Of a stretch of DNA of 64,000 bases, positions 53,915-62,405 are shown piece by piece. Position numbers and translations under genes: made by a program. The DNA comes from Coriobacterium glomerans PW2 (GTDB taxonomy: Bacteria > Actinomycetota > Coriobacteriia > Coriobacteriales > Coriobacteriaceae). The stretch is taken from contig NC_015389.1 of the NCBI RefSeq assembly GCF_000195315.1, positions 558,001 to 622,000 of the forward strand. The letters run 5' to 3'. The notes beneath the pieces were generated by a model. That model ran no database searches and was not told the DNA's origin. It saw only the letters and a list, made by a program, of their open reading frames with translations. How positions within the stretch are numbered: position 1 is the first letter of the stretch; each line of letters starts with the position of its first letter.

Positions 53915-54305
53915 TCAACTGACGGCATCGGGAACCTGCTCGGTGGACCAGTAGCCGAGATGAACTTTGTACAGACTCAGATCGCCCCGGTCGCGTGATA
54001 TGGAGTAATCGACGGGCACTTCGGTCTGGCTGTACGTGGTGGCGACGGCTGCCATTTATTTCGCTCCGGACTTCGGACAAAGGTCCCGACACCTCGTCTT
54101 CGTTCCAGAATACCGTCCCTGACGAGATGTTCGATCGCCTGTCGCACGGTTGTGCGGCTCAACTGCGACTCCTCGATCAACGACTGCTCGGGGTGAGCGG
54201 CGTTCCCTCCGCGTAGATCCCCTGCTCGATCATCGCTGTTATGCTTTCTCGCGGCTGGTAATAGAGGGGCGTGGGGTTATCACGATCAATATTGAACGGT
54301 GACAT
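53915..54305 (-). pseudogene. Decayed GntR-family regulator
   Basis: The minus strand encodes the start of a GntR regulator: MSPFNIDRDNPTPLYYQPRE from ATG 54305, then, after a frameshift near 54190, the HTH core LSRTTVRQAIEHLVRDGILERRRGVGTFV. After another break a third frame reads EVPVDYSISRDRGDLSLYKV and stops at 53915, resembling the end of an effector domain. About 390 bases remain of the usual 720, with two frame breaks and most of the effector domain missing. A ribosome site (AAAGGG) and -10 TATAAT (54350-54345) still precede it, so decay is recent. Confidence 0.72.
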
Positions 54306-54344
54306 GGAACCCTTTCGTCAATCCGCGGTTCATTTTTCTATCTG

Positions 54345-54350
54345 TGATTA
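54345..54350 (-). promoter_or_regulatory. -10 TATAAT before the GntR pseudogene
   Basis: The minus strand reads TATAAT 40 bases before the pseudogene start. The -35 region is A-rich and not consensus. Confidence 0.4.
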
Positions 54351-54772
54351 TAGCTGGCTTGCTCTCATTTTTTTGGTCGCGGCACGCAATTGGTGAAGCG
54401 GATGACTCGTCAAACGACTCACCGAACAGACTCAGGAGCAGATGGATTTCAGACACGCCAACGTGGAATGAGCAGCGACGCGAAAAGAGCATTCAATACA
54501 CTCGCATGATAGTATGGCAGACTAAAGAGGGCGCGGCATTTTGTTTCGGGCCGCGCCCTCATCTTATCCTGCAGGCGCGAACATCGGCACCGGGACCGAG
54601 AACCCGGCGAGGAGCCTGATCAGGGATGTATTGAACGAGATCGCGAAGCGGTGCGACCGCCCATCTCCGACGCGCGGAACAGGGGCATCATGGACGCGAG
54701 GGTTTGACGTGTGGGTTCTGGAGGCGTCCTGATCAAGCTTATTCGCGAGCAGAGGCCTAACATCAGCCCCTC
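54351..54772. other. Gap without genes
   Basis: I see no gene in this stretch. The short frames present have no ribosome sites and atypical composition. It contains one clear hairpin (54527-54560) and otherwise nothing recognisable; it may be the scar of the system once controlled by the decayed GntR gene. Confidence 0.4.
54527..54560. terminator. Intrinsic-terminator-like hairpin
   Basis: GAGGGCGCGGC (54527-54537) pairs with GCCGCGCCCTC (54550-54560), an 11-bp stem with a 12-nt loop. On the plus strand it is followed by ATCTTATCCT and on the minus strand by TTTAGTCT, so it could work both ways, including for the radical SAM gene that ends at 54773. Confidence 0.6.
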
Positions 54773-56251
54773 TCAGGAAACGGGCTCGGCTTCGCGTTCC
54801 GCGGCCGTGTCCTTCCGCGCATCGCTCGCAACCGGATGAGCGCGCTCCAGGCGCTCGAGCTTGTGCATATCGGCTTCTGACATGCCCTGCCCCGGGCTGT
54901 TGCGTCTATCATGCATGGGATCGCCGGGGTCGCGCCACAGGCGCTCGGCCCTGCTCTCCCATGCCCGGGCTGCCCGCTCGCACTTCGCGCAGAGCACCGA
55001 AGCATCCTCATGGTGCTCAAGATCGGTCGAATGGGCCCCGGTACGCTGGACCATCTCGGCGAGTCTGCCGGGATTGTCCAAAATCGGGCAGGGTCTCAGC
55101 AGGTTGTCGTTGAAGGGCTGCCCCTCGTAATAGGCCATGAACAACGGCGAGCGCAGCGCATCCAGCAGGCTGGTCTCACGGATGTTCGCGTTGGCGTAGT
55201 GGGCGAACACGCAGGGCTCCACGTCGCCTGCCGCGTTGATATGCAGATAGCGCCGACCGCCGGCGATGCAACCTCCCACGAATTCGCCATCGTTCCAGAA
55301 ATCAATCGTGAACAGGGGTTTCTTTGTGCGCATATCGCGCATGAAGTGATACAGCCGCTCGCGTTGCTCGGCTGAGGCCATCAGTTCGGTCGGCGCGTCG
55401 GCACCGATGGGCATGAACGTGAAGACCCAGCAGAACAGCGCCCCCTGCTCGATCATCCAGTCGAAGAACTCCTCCGAGGCGATCGAGTCAGCGTTTTCGC
55501 TTGTGTAGCAGCATGATACCCCGAAGGGCAGGCCGTGGGCGGCCAGCAGCCGCATGGCATCGCGGACCTTTCGGTAGGTTCCCGCCCCGCGACGAGCGTC
55601 GGTCGCCTCCTCGAAGCCCTCGACGCTGATGGCTGGCACGAAGTTCTTCACGCGAAGCATCTCCTGACAGAACTCCTCATCGATGAGGGTCGCGTTCGTA
55701 AACGCGAGAAACGCGCAGTCAGGGTGTCGCTCGCAGATCTCGATGAGGTCGCGCTTGCGCACGAGCGGTTCGCCGCCGGTGTAGATGTAGACGTGGGTGC
55801 CCAGCTCGCATCCCTGCTCGATGATGGAGTCCAGCTCCTCGAGCGTCAGGTTCTCCTTCGCGCCGTATTCGGCCGCCCAGCAACCGGTGCAATGGAGATT
55901 GCACGCGCTCGTGGGATCCATCAGAACGGTCCAGGGGATATTGCATCGGTATTTTTCGCGCATCGCCTCCTGTCGTGGCCACGCCATGAGATTGGCGTCG
56001 ACCACGAGCATCTTGAGCAGGCTGTCGCGGATCTGCGGATTGAGATCGAGAACGCGAAGAAGCAAATCATGCCAGTTGTTGTCGCCCTCGATAGCGGTGC
56101 GCATCGCTTTGCGCTGCGACGCGAAGAAGTCCGCCGGCACCACCTTGTCCACCATGTCCATGATCTTGCCCAGATTGCGGTCTGGGTTCTCGAGGAGATA
56201 GTCCATCGTCTTGTTGAGTGCGGCGCGCTTGATCTGATCGGTCGCTTTCAT
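54773..56251 (-). CDS. Radical SAM protein with SPASM-like C-terminus
   Basis: A 492-residue radical SAM enzyme. The cluster motif CNLHCTGC (about 117-124) and YIYTGGEPL follow a 100-residue helical N-terminal domain. C-terminal cysteines (GGCIAGGR, VEPCVF, RPCPI, LCAKCE) suggest an auxiliary cluster. AAGGAGGACTAC precedes ATG 56251. It is transcribed divergently from a TetR-type regulator, which likely controls it. The general layout is that of uncharacterised radical SAM proteins found in gut anaerobes; the substrate is unknown. Confidence 0.88.
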   Translation of the reverse strand: MKATDQIKRAALNKTMDYLLENPDRNLGKIMDMVDKVVPADFFASQRKAMRTAIEGDNNWHDLLLRVLDLNPQIRDSLLKMLVVDANLMAWPRQEAMREKYRCNIPWTVLMDPTSACNLHCTGCWAAEYGAKENLTLEELDSIIEQGCELGTHVYIYTGGEPLVRKRDLIEICERHPDCAFLAFTNATLIDEEFCQEMLRVKNFVPAISVEGFEEATDARRGAGTYRKVRDAMRLLAAHGLPFGVSCCYTSENADSIASEEFFDWMIEQGALFCWVFTFMPIGADAPTELMASAEQRERLYHFMRDMRTKKPLFTIDFWNDGEFVGGCIAGGRRYLHINAAGDVEPCVFAHYANANIRETSLLDALRSPLFMAYYEGQPFNDNLLRPCPILDNPGRLAEMVQRTGAHSTDLEHHEDASVLCAKCERAARAWESRAERLWRDPGDPMHDRRNSPGQGMSEADMHKLERLERAHPVASDARKDTAAEREAEPVS

Positions 56252-56267
56252 GTAGTCCTCCTTAGGG

Positions 56268-56308
56268 TATTCAGCACTCGTTGAATATTCCCTTTTCTGG
56301 CGATTATA
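56268..56308 (-). promoter_or_regulatory. Promoter and operator dyad of the radical SAM gene
   Basis: On the minus strand TTGCCC, 16 bases, then TATAAT (56308-56303) form a good promoter; the -35 region lies in the palindrome GGCAATTGCC (56326-56335). TATTCA (56268-56273) and TGAATA (56282-56287) form a dyad with an 8-bp spacer just after the predicted transcript start. Another TATTCA copy lies near the TetR gene start, suggesting control of both genes by TetR. Confidence 0.5.
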
Positions 56309-56391
56309 GTAATCAGTGATCGTGGGGCAATTGCCAATTTGTCAGCACTTGGGGTGTATTCAACAGATACGTACAGATTGGGGTGCAGTCA

Positions 56392-57036
56392 ATGGTGCAG
56401 AGAGAAGATCGCAGCAGCAGGCACCGGGATCGGAGGTTCGCGCGAACGGAACGCGCCATCCATGAGGCGTTTTTCAGCCTGATCGAGCAGCGTGACTACC
56501 GCAAGGTGACGATCACCGCGCTCGCCCGTCTCGCCGATATCGATCGCAAGACGTTCTACTTGCATTATGACTCAATCGAGGATGTGGCAGATGCGATCTT
56601 TCGCGAGGAGGCGGATCGCCTGGTTGATCTGCTCCGGGCCGACCTCGCGAAGGATACATCCTCGATCGATGTCGGCCTGCTGCTCTTCAATCTGAGCGCC
56701 AATCTGGCACCGAATCTTTCTCGCACGAAAAGAATCGCCGAGCATATGCCGGTCGAAGTCATTCTGAGGAGAATCGAGCGCCCGCTGACCCAAGCGCTCA
56801 TCGAGGACGACCACCTGGGTCTGGGCTCGATGGGGCCCTATCTCAGCTACTGCGTATCGTTTTTCATAGCGGGCCTTCTGGCGATGTATCGTCGCTGGCT
56901 GCTCTCTGACTCCGAGATCGCGCTCGAGGACATCTCCGCGGTGGCGAGCACCGCCGTCTTCTCGGGAATCAACGGGATCCTCGCCGAGGACGCCTCAACT
57001 CGAACCAACGTGGACATGATCGGGGACCGACACTGA
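56392..57036 (+). CDS. TetR/AcrR-family regulator
   Basis: A 214-residue regulator. The HTH ITALARLADIDRKTFYLHYDSIEDV (about 41-65) is the TetR signature, and the C-terminal domain is of the DhaS/TetR_C_7 type with hydrophobic helices (SYCVSFFIAGLLAMYRRW). ATG 56392 has GGGG eight bases upstream; GTG 56383 overlaps it and is less likely. It is divergent from the radical SAM gene, its probable target. Confidence 0.9.
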   Translation: MVQREDRSSRHRDRRFARTERAIHEAFFSLIEQRDYRKVTITALARLADIDRKTFYLHYDSIEDVADAIFREEADRLVDLLRADLAKDTSSIDVGLLLFNLSANLAPNLSRTKRIAEHMPVEVILRRIERPLTQALIEDDHLGLGSMGPYLSYCVSFFIAGLLAMYRRWLLSDSEIALEDISAVASTAVFSGINGILAEDASTRTNVDMIGDRH

Positions 57037-57121
57037 CGCGGGGTGCCATTCCAGCTGCCGATGCATCGGCAGCCGCACGCTCCCGTCACTTGCTGTCGAG
57101 ATCGCGACGCACCTCATGGTT

Positions 57122-57430
57122 TCAGAAACGTTCGATGAGGCCCAGACCCGCCTTGAGAACCGCTTCCCCGTTCATCCTGCCGTAGTCTTTCATATCGATG
57201 ACGCTGACGGGGATCTCCGTTTTGGCTTGGATCTCGCCTTTCATGAACCGCACCTGCGGTCCGAGCATCAAGACGTCGGGTCGCTCGGAAGCGAGCTTCG
57301 CGTCCACATCGTTTGCGGCGACGGCTATGATCTCGACATCGATGCCGAGGGCTTCGGCGGCGCGCTGCATCTTTCCGACGAGCATGCTCGTCGACATTCC
57401 CGCGGCGCAAGCCAGCATGATCTTTGACAT
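57122..57430 (-). CDS. PTS EIIB, lactose/cellobiose family (mannoside operon)
   Basis: A 102-residue EIIB with phospho-Cys8 in MLACAAGMSTS, the conserved PQVRFM motif and family length. AAGGAGAGAGAC precedes ATG 57430. It is the last gene of the operon, 94 bases after the ROK gene, and should work with the EIIC encoded at the operon start. Confidence 0.92.
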   Translation of the reverse strand: MSKIMLACAAGMSTSMLVGKMQRAAEALGIDVEIIAVAANDVDAKLASERPDVLMLGPQVRFMKGEIQAKTEIPVSVIDMKDYGRMNGEAVLKAGLGLIERF

Positions 57431-57524
57431 GTCTCTCTCCTTGGTTGCATGGATGATCTCACCAAGTTGGCAGCTGAAGTGCTCGAGCTCGACGTCTGCC
57501 AACGTCTGAGGGCTCAAGATGTCA

Positions 57525-58433
57525 TCATGGCTTCCTCCCTCGTCTCATCTGCTGTTCGAAATTGAACACTGCTCCCAGCAGGTTGGCTTCAGCCTGGTGC
57601 TTCGCGATCCGAATGTCCGGTCGCACCCGAGCGATAGCCACACGCGCCATCACATCATCGAGTGCCCGCTCGAGGTCTGGCAGAAGTGCGGGGTTCTGCG
57701 AGATGCCCCCGCCGATCACGAAGCAGTCCGGGTCGATGCTGTACTGCAAATTGAAGATGGTCGTCGCGAGAACATGGCACATCGCATCCACCTCCGCGCG
57801 CGCCTGCTCGCATTCGATCCCGGCGACCCCGGAATGCGCGAGCTCGAACAGCTCCTTTCCGGAGCAGACGGTGCCCCGGGCGGCGTTGAAGCGCTTCGCC
57901 GCGTTGACGATGGTGCCGGCGTCGCTCACGGTGCGTCCGCTGGCCTGCAGGATGAAACCGAACTCACCAGCGAGCAGGTGTCGGCCACGGTGGACCTTTC
58001 CGTCGATCACGACGGCGCCGCCCACGCCGGTGCCCAGTATGAGAAATACCGCATCTTTGACGTCGCGTGCGGCTCCCGACAGCGATTCTGCGAGCGCGGC
58101 GCAGTTCGCGTCGTTCTCGATCGCGACCGGAGCCGCCAAGCGCCGCTCCAGCTCCTCAACGATCTGAAAGCCGTGTATGTAGGGGACGGCGCTGGCTCCT
58201 CCGATGCGGCCCTCATCTTGGTCGACGGCACCGGGGCTGCTGATCGCAACACCCTCGATGTCGGCGATCCGTCGCATCTGCGCGACGGCGTCCTCGACAA
58301 CAGCGTAGAAGGCGCTCAGATCCGAAGGAGTCGGGACGGCGGCTCGACAGCAGAGTCCGGTCGCATCGCCCTCATGCCGATAGAGCGCGAACTTGACGGA
58401 GGTGCCGCCGATATCGATGACGGCGAGACTCAT
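57525..58433 (-). CDS. ROK-family sugar kinase
   Basis: A 302-residue ROK kinase: DIGGTSVKFALYR (ATP loop), IENDANCAALAE and LGTGVGGAVVIDG with catalytic Asp in the ENDAN block. The zinc motif CxCGxxGCxE normally after the GEFGF box is absent (QASGRTVSDAGTIV instead), as in the BglK type. ATG 58433 overlaps the GH125 stop as ATGA. It likely phosphorylates mannose or a mannoside released by the two mannosidases; exact substrate unknown. Confidence 0.9.
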   Translation of the reverse strand: MSLAVIDIGGTSVKFALYRHEGDATGLCCRAAVPTPSDLSAFYAVVEDAVAQMRRIADIEGVAISSPGAVDQDEGRIGGASAVPYIHGFQIVEELERRLAAPVAIENDANCAALAESLSGAARDVKDAVFLILGTGVGGAVVIDGKVHRGRHLLAGEFGFILQASGRTVSDAGTIVNAAKRFNAARGTVCSGKELFELAHSGVAGIECEQARAEVDAMCHVLATTIFNLQYSIDPDCFVIGGGISQNPALLPDLERALDDVMARVAIARVRPDIRIAKHQAEANLLGAVFNFEQQMRRGRKP

Positions 58434-59719
58434 ATGCGCCCTCTTTTTCCGTAGTCCAGATAGTCGAGGGCGAGCTGGCAGTATGTCATGTTCGCCCAAG
58501 AGAACCATGTCCGCGTGAAGCGGGTCGGATCATCGGCGTGCACGCCCTCGTGGCATTGGCCCGTCTGCGCGCTCGTCGCACAGATTCGCTCCAGACGATC
58601 CGCTTTGACACTCGGATCCCGTGAGACCAGCCCTTCCATAGCGAGGGCGATCGGCCAGACGTAGCGCTTCGGTGTGTGCTCGCTGCCGATGCCGGAAAGC
58701 GCTCGTCCGCGGTAGAAATAGGGGTTCTCAGCGCTCAGGACAAACGACTTCGTCGCCTGCCAGAGCGAAGATTCGGCGTCGATCGCTCCGAGATACGGCA
58801 GCGAGAGCAAGCTCGGAGTGTTGGCATCGTCCATGAATCGGGCACCACCAAGCCCGTCGACCTCGTAGGCGAAGCCGATACGCCCGTTGGGGAGCGAAAG
58901 AACCGCATGCGCCTCGATCCCATGCTCGATCTCCGCGATCATCGTCGAGGCGCGCCTCGCAAGCTCATGGTTGCTCTCGCCGATCAGCGGCAGGAGCGCT
59001 CCGAGCACGCTGGACGCGAACATGTTCGCCGGCACGTGGTAGCCGAGCTCGCAGCGGTTATCGCTGGGTCGAAAGCCGTTCCAGATCATGCCGGTGCGCT
59101 CGACCGGGGTTCCTCGTCCGTCGCAGGGCAGAGTATCGTTCTCCGCGCACCCCGCGCGACGAAAGAAGTACGGCGAGCTGTCATGGCGCTGCTCGGTCTC
59201 GAATGTGGAGAGAATCACATCGAAGGTCGCCCAGAACTCATCATCCAGGATCGAGGTGTCGCCGGTGCGATCGATCAGGCGCAGCGCGAGCAGCAGGGGG
59301 GCGCAGAGCGTGTCTATCTCGAACTTGCGCTCCCACACCTGCGGGTTGACCTCGACATCGGTCTCATCGTCGCTCCAATGGGCCCCGCTGGGGGTTTCAT
59401 TGAAGGCGTTGGCGTAGGGGTCGAGCCGCACGAAGCGCAACTCGCGACGGAGCACGCGACGCGCGAGTTCGGCCAGCGCGGGGATCTCATCGGCGAGATA
59501 CACATAGGGAAGCACCTGAAAGGTCGCATCGCGCAGCCACATCGCCGGCAGATCACCGGTTGCCACGAAACAGGTTCCGTCCGGGAGAAGCGTTACCGCT
59601 CTCTCGAGCGCATCGGGCAGCAGGTCGCGAAACATCCTCTGCGTCTGAGCTGTCGGCAGAGGGTGCCGATCAGCGAAGGCGCGCAGGGCCCCGGCGGCAG
59701 CGTTCACATCGATCGTCAT
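58430..59719 (-). CDS. GH125 exo-alpha-1,6-mannosidase
   Basis: A 429-residue family 125 inverting exo-alpha-1,6-mannosidase. DLPAMWLRDATFQ near residue 60, NGFRPSDNRCELGY in the middle and the GSEHTPKRYVWPIALAMEG stretch are family blocks. No signal peptide is present, so it acts in the cytosol on imported mannosides. It overlaps both neighbours by ATGA junctions, linking it to GH38 and the ROK kinase. Confidence 0.92.
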   Translation of the reverse strand: MTIDVNAAAGALRAFADRHPLPTAQTQRMFRDLLPDALERAVTLLPDGTCFVATGDLPAMWLRDATFQVLPYVYLADEIPALAELARRVLRRELRFVRLDPYANAFNETPSGAHWSDDETDVEVNPQVWERKFEIDTLCAPLLLALRLIDRTGDTSILDDEFWATFDVILSTFETEQRHDSSPYFFRRAGCAENDTLPCDGRGTPVERTGMIWNGFRPSDNRCELGYHVPANMFASSVLGALLPLIGESNHELARRASTMIAEIEHGIEAHAVLSLPNGRIGFAYEVDGLGGARFMDDANTPSLLSLPYLGAIDAESSLWQATKSFVLSAENPYFYRGRALSGIGSEHTPKRYVWPIALAMEGLVSRDPSVKADRLERICATSAQTGQCHEGVHADDPTRFTRTWFSWANMTYCQLALDYLDYGKRGRI

Positions 59720-62367
59720 CGCGCGTCCCGCCCGTCGAGTGCCGCGCGCTGACCGGTCTCCACCGGAAAGAAGATGCCGTACGTCCTGATCTCCCCGGGC
59801 GCAAACGCCTCGAGTTCCAGCTCGTCAACAGCTGCGGCCACCGCTTGCAGAACCTCGCCGTTCAGATTCATCAGCTGCACGCTGGCCTGCCGCGAGAAGC
59901 TCAGGGATCCGGGACTCACCAAGGTGGACGCCGCCGGGTTGTACAGGCGAAGCACGTATCCGTCGCGCGATCTGGTACCGCGCAGACTGGAGACGACCAG
60001 TTTCGGAGCCTCGAGACGCATCCGGCTTCGATGGATCAGGCGAGTCGGGTTCGCGTTGATGGGGAAGTACTGCAGCGGCGTGGTGAAGCGGTCGATGGTC
60101 TGATTCTGGAAGCCAAGGCCGCCCATCGCGAGCCGACGAACCCTGCGCTGCAGCTCAGCTGCATCGAAGGTCGGATCGATGCAGATGCCGCCTCTCATGC
60201 GACGCGCGCCTGGGAGCTGGCTGTCCGGTGTCTCGACCGCCATGGTCTGGAGTCCCGAAGCGTCACCTGGCCGGCGCAGCGTATCCGGTCGGCCGAGATA
60301 GCCGACTCCGCGAAGCAGCGTGATGGCGAGCCGATCGAATGAATCTCCGACCAGCTCGAACTCTTTCTCGCCGAGTGCGAGAAACGACCAGCTCGCGGAT
60401 TCATCATGCGTGTTGCAGAAGTGGATCATGGGGCGAAGCGCCGTTGGCTCCTCGCAGTAGCCGATATCTCGCCATACATCCAGGTGCGGGTCTATGACCG
60501 GGCGCGCGGCCACCCCGAACGGCGAGTCGGCAAAGGACTCGGTCGCCGAGATCGGCGTCGCGAGCACGAGCCTGAGTCGGTGGTCGCGCGCCGTGTTGTC
60601 GAGGCGCAGATCGAAGCCGATGGTGGGATCTTGCGCACGCAGCGTCAGCGTCAGCGTGTAGGGCACAGCGGTGTCGGCCGTCTTAGCTGCTCGCTTGGCG
60701 AGGTCCTCCGGGAGCCACCAGGTCCCGCTCAGAATCAACTCGCTTTGATAGGCACCCTGCCTGCCCGTAGCGTTCGCATCAGCCAAACTCAGATCGAGCA
60801 GCCAGTCCGCGAAGGCCGGGGAGAAGTCATAGGTGTCTCCCTCGTCGCCGCCATCGCTGAAGCCGATGGGGTCGAGATGCTCCCGGCCGCTGCGTTTGTC
60901 GCTCAGCCAGAGATGCCCATGCTCGAAACGCAGTCGGTAGCAGCTATTTTCTATCGAGGCGGCCGTCTCTGGGGGCACCCGGGGCTCGTCGCCCTCGCGT
61001 ATGCTGAGCCCAGTCCAGTCCATGGGATCGATCTTTAGACCGAGCGCGATGGTGGTGCGATAGATCACATCGGGAATCATCGCGTGCCGATCCCGTCGGA
61101 GCACCGCGTGGTCGACGCGCCGCTGGGCGAGGATGTCGAAGGGAACGCGCTGGCCGTCCTCGTCGACAAGGCGAAATGTCGGATTTCTCGTGGATACCTC
61201 GAGCTGTCTCACGTCGTCTGCGCGCTCGGCGGTCGGGTTCCAGAAAAGCAGATCGATTCCCGAAGGCGCGCCGCTTGCGAGCTTGCGCAACAGGTAGTCG
61301 CGCAGCGATTCCGCGAGCTCGATCGCGACCTCGCCTCGATGGGCGATATCGCGGTTCGTTGCGTCAGAGTTGCAACCGCCCGAGGAGTCGTGCGCCTGAC
61401 CGCGTGCGACCGCCTTCCAGATGTTGTCGACCAGACCCTGCTGCGGTTCGATGCCGTGATCCGCGGCGATCGCCATCATAGGCTCCACCACATCGATCAT
61501 CAGGTGCTCGAGTCTGTCGTAGATGAGTTTGAGATCAGCGCGGGACGAATAGATTCCCCGATGGATCTTGGAGCAGGAGGCGTCGACGAACTCACCGGTG
61601 TAGGTCGGCAGGCCCGGGATTGCCTCCACGGCTCTGAAGTACGCCGGATAGCTGCTCTGCACCAGCTCGAATTCGTGTTGGGAGGCGTTCACGCAGGCGA
61701 TGCGCTCCCTTATGTCGAGGTCGACACAGCGCTGATCGCCCCCGAGCGGCAGCACCAGATCGTGGTCAACCTCGTCGGTGTCCAGCCGATGCAGCAGATC
61801 GGTGCAATCATCACGCTCGATCAGCTCGGCGCCGGCGTAGTAGCCGTCTTTGATAGCGACGGCGCATACGCTCGAGCCGTCGTCGGATTCCCAGTGGAAG
61901 CAGCGAGCATTCCGCTCGATGGGCATGCCGCGCCAGAAGACCGCGCCGGAGATGTCGAATCCGCGATAGATCTTGGGCATGTCGCGGCCCTGTCCGAACG
62001 AGTCGGGCAGATATCCGATGCGCATAGCGCCACCGAGTTCGTCTGCCATCCGGATGCCGAGCTGAAGATTGCGCACGATCGCCTCGCCGCCGGTCACCAT
62101 CTCGTCTATCTGGGTGTACCACGGGCCGATGAACAGCCGGCGCTCTCTCACGAAGCGCATGATCGCCGCGCGCTTATTCGGATTGTCACTGAGATAGTCA
62201 TCGAGGATCGACATCTGCCCATCGAGCAGATAGCAATCGAGCCTGTTGGTCTCCAGGGCCTCGAGCACTTCGGCCATGTGGTAGGCGAGCTGCACGCGCG
62301 CGTGCTGCCGGGTGAAGTACCACTCGAAGTCCCAGTGGGTGTGCGGTATGACGTGTACTCTTCTCAT
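59716..62367 (-). CDS. mngB: GH38 alpha-mannosidase
   Basis: An 883-residue family 38 alpha-mannosidase. Zinc ligands lie in the N-terminal VIPHTHWDFEWYFT motif (His9, Asp13), the nucleophile Asp in GYLPDSFGQGRDMP, and further zinc/helical blocks follow (ARGQAHDSSGG). No signal peptide is seen. ATG 62367 gives the usual family start. ATG 62409 overlaps the EIIC stop as ATGA, as at the other junctions of this operon, and is a real alternative adding 14 basic residues. Acts on (phospho)mannosides brought in by the PTS. Confidence 0.92.
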   Translation of the reverse strand: MRRVHVIPHTHWDFEWYFTRQHARVQLAYHMAEVLEALETNRLDCYLLDGQMSILDDYLSDNPNKRAAIMRFVRERRLFIGPWYTQIDEMVTGGEAIVRNLQLGIRMADELGGAMRIGYLPDSFGQGRDMPKIYRGFDISGAVFWRGMPIERNARCFHWESDDGSSVCAVAIKDGYYAGAELIERDDCTDLLHRLDTDEVDHDLVLPLGGDQRCVDLDIRERIACVNASQHEFELVQSSYPAYFRAVEAIPGLPTYTGEFVDASCSKIHRGIYSSRADLKLIYDRLEHLMIDVVEPMMAIAADHGIEPQQGLVDNIWKAVARGQAHDSSGGCNSDATNRDIAHRGEVAIELAESLRDYLLRKLASGAPSGIDLLFWNPTAERADDVRQLEVSTRNPTFRLVDEDGQRVPFDILAQRRVDHAVLRRDRHAMIPDVIYRTTIALGLKIDPMDWTGLSIREGDEPRVPPETAASIENSCYRLRFEHGHLWLSDKRSGREHLDPIGFSDGGDEGDTYDFSPAFADWLLDLSLADANATGRQGAYQSELILSGTWWLPEDLAKRAAKTADTAVPYTLTLTLRAQDPTIGFDLRLDNTARDHRLRLVLATPISATESFADSPFGVAARPVIDPHLDVWRDIGYCEEPTALRPMIHFCNTHDESASWSFLALGEKEFELVGDSFDRLAITLLRGVGYLGRPDTLRRPGDASGLQTMAVETPDSQLPGARRMRGGICIDPTFDAAELQRRVRRLAMGGLGFQNQTIDRFTTPLQYFPINANPTRLIHRSRMRLEAPKLVVSSLRGTRSRDGYVLRLYNPAASTLVSPGSLSFSRQASVQLMNLNGEVLQAVAAAVDELELEAFAPGEIRTYGIFFPVETGQRAALDGRDAR

Positions 62368-62405
62368 CGGGTGCTCTCGGCTCCGTTTCGGTTTCGGCGG
62401 ACGGT

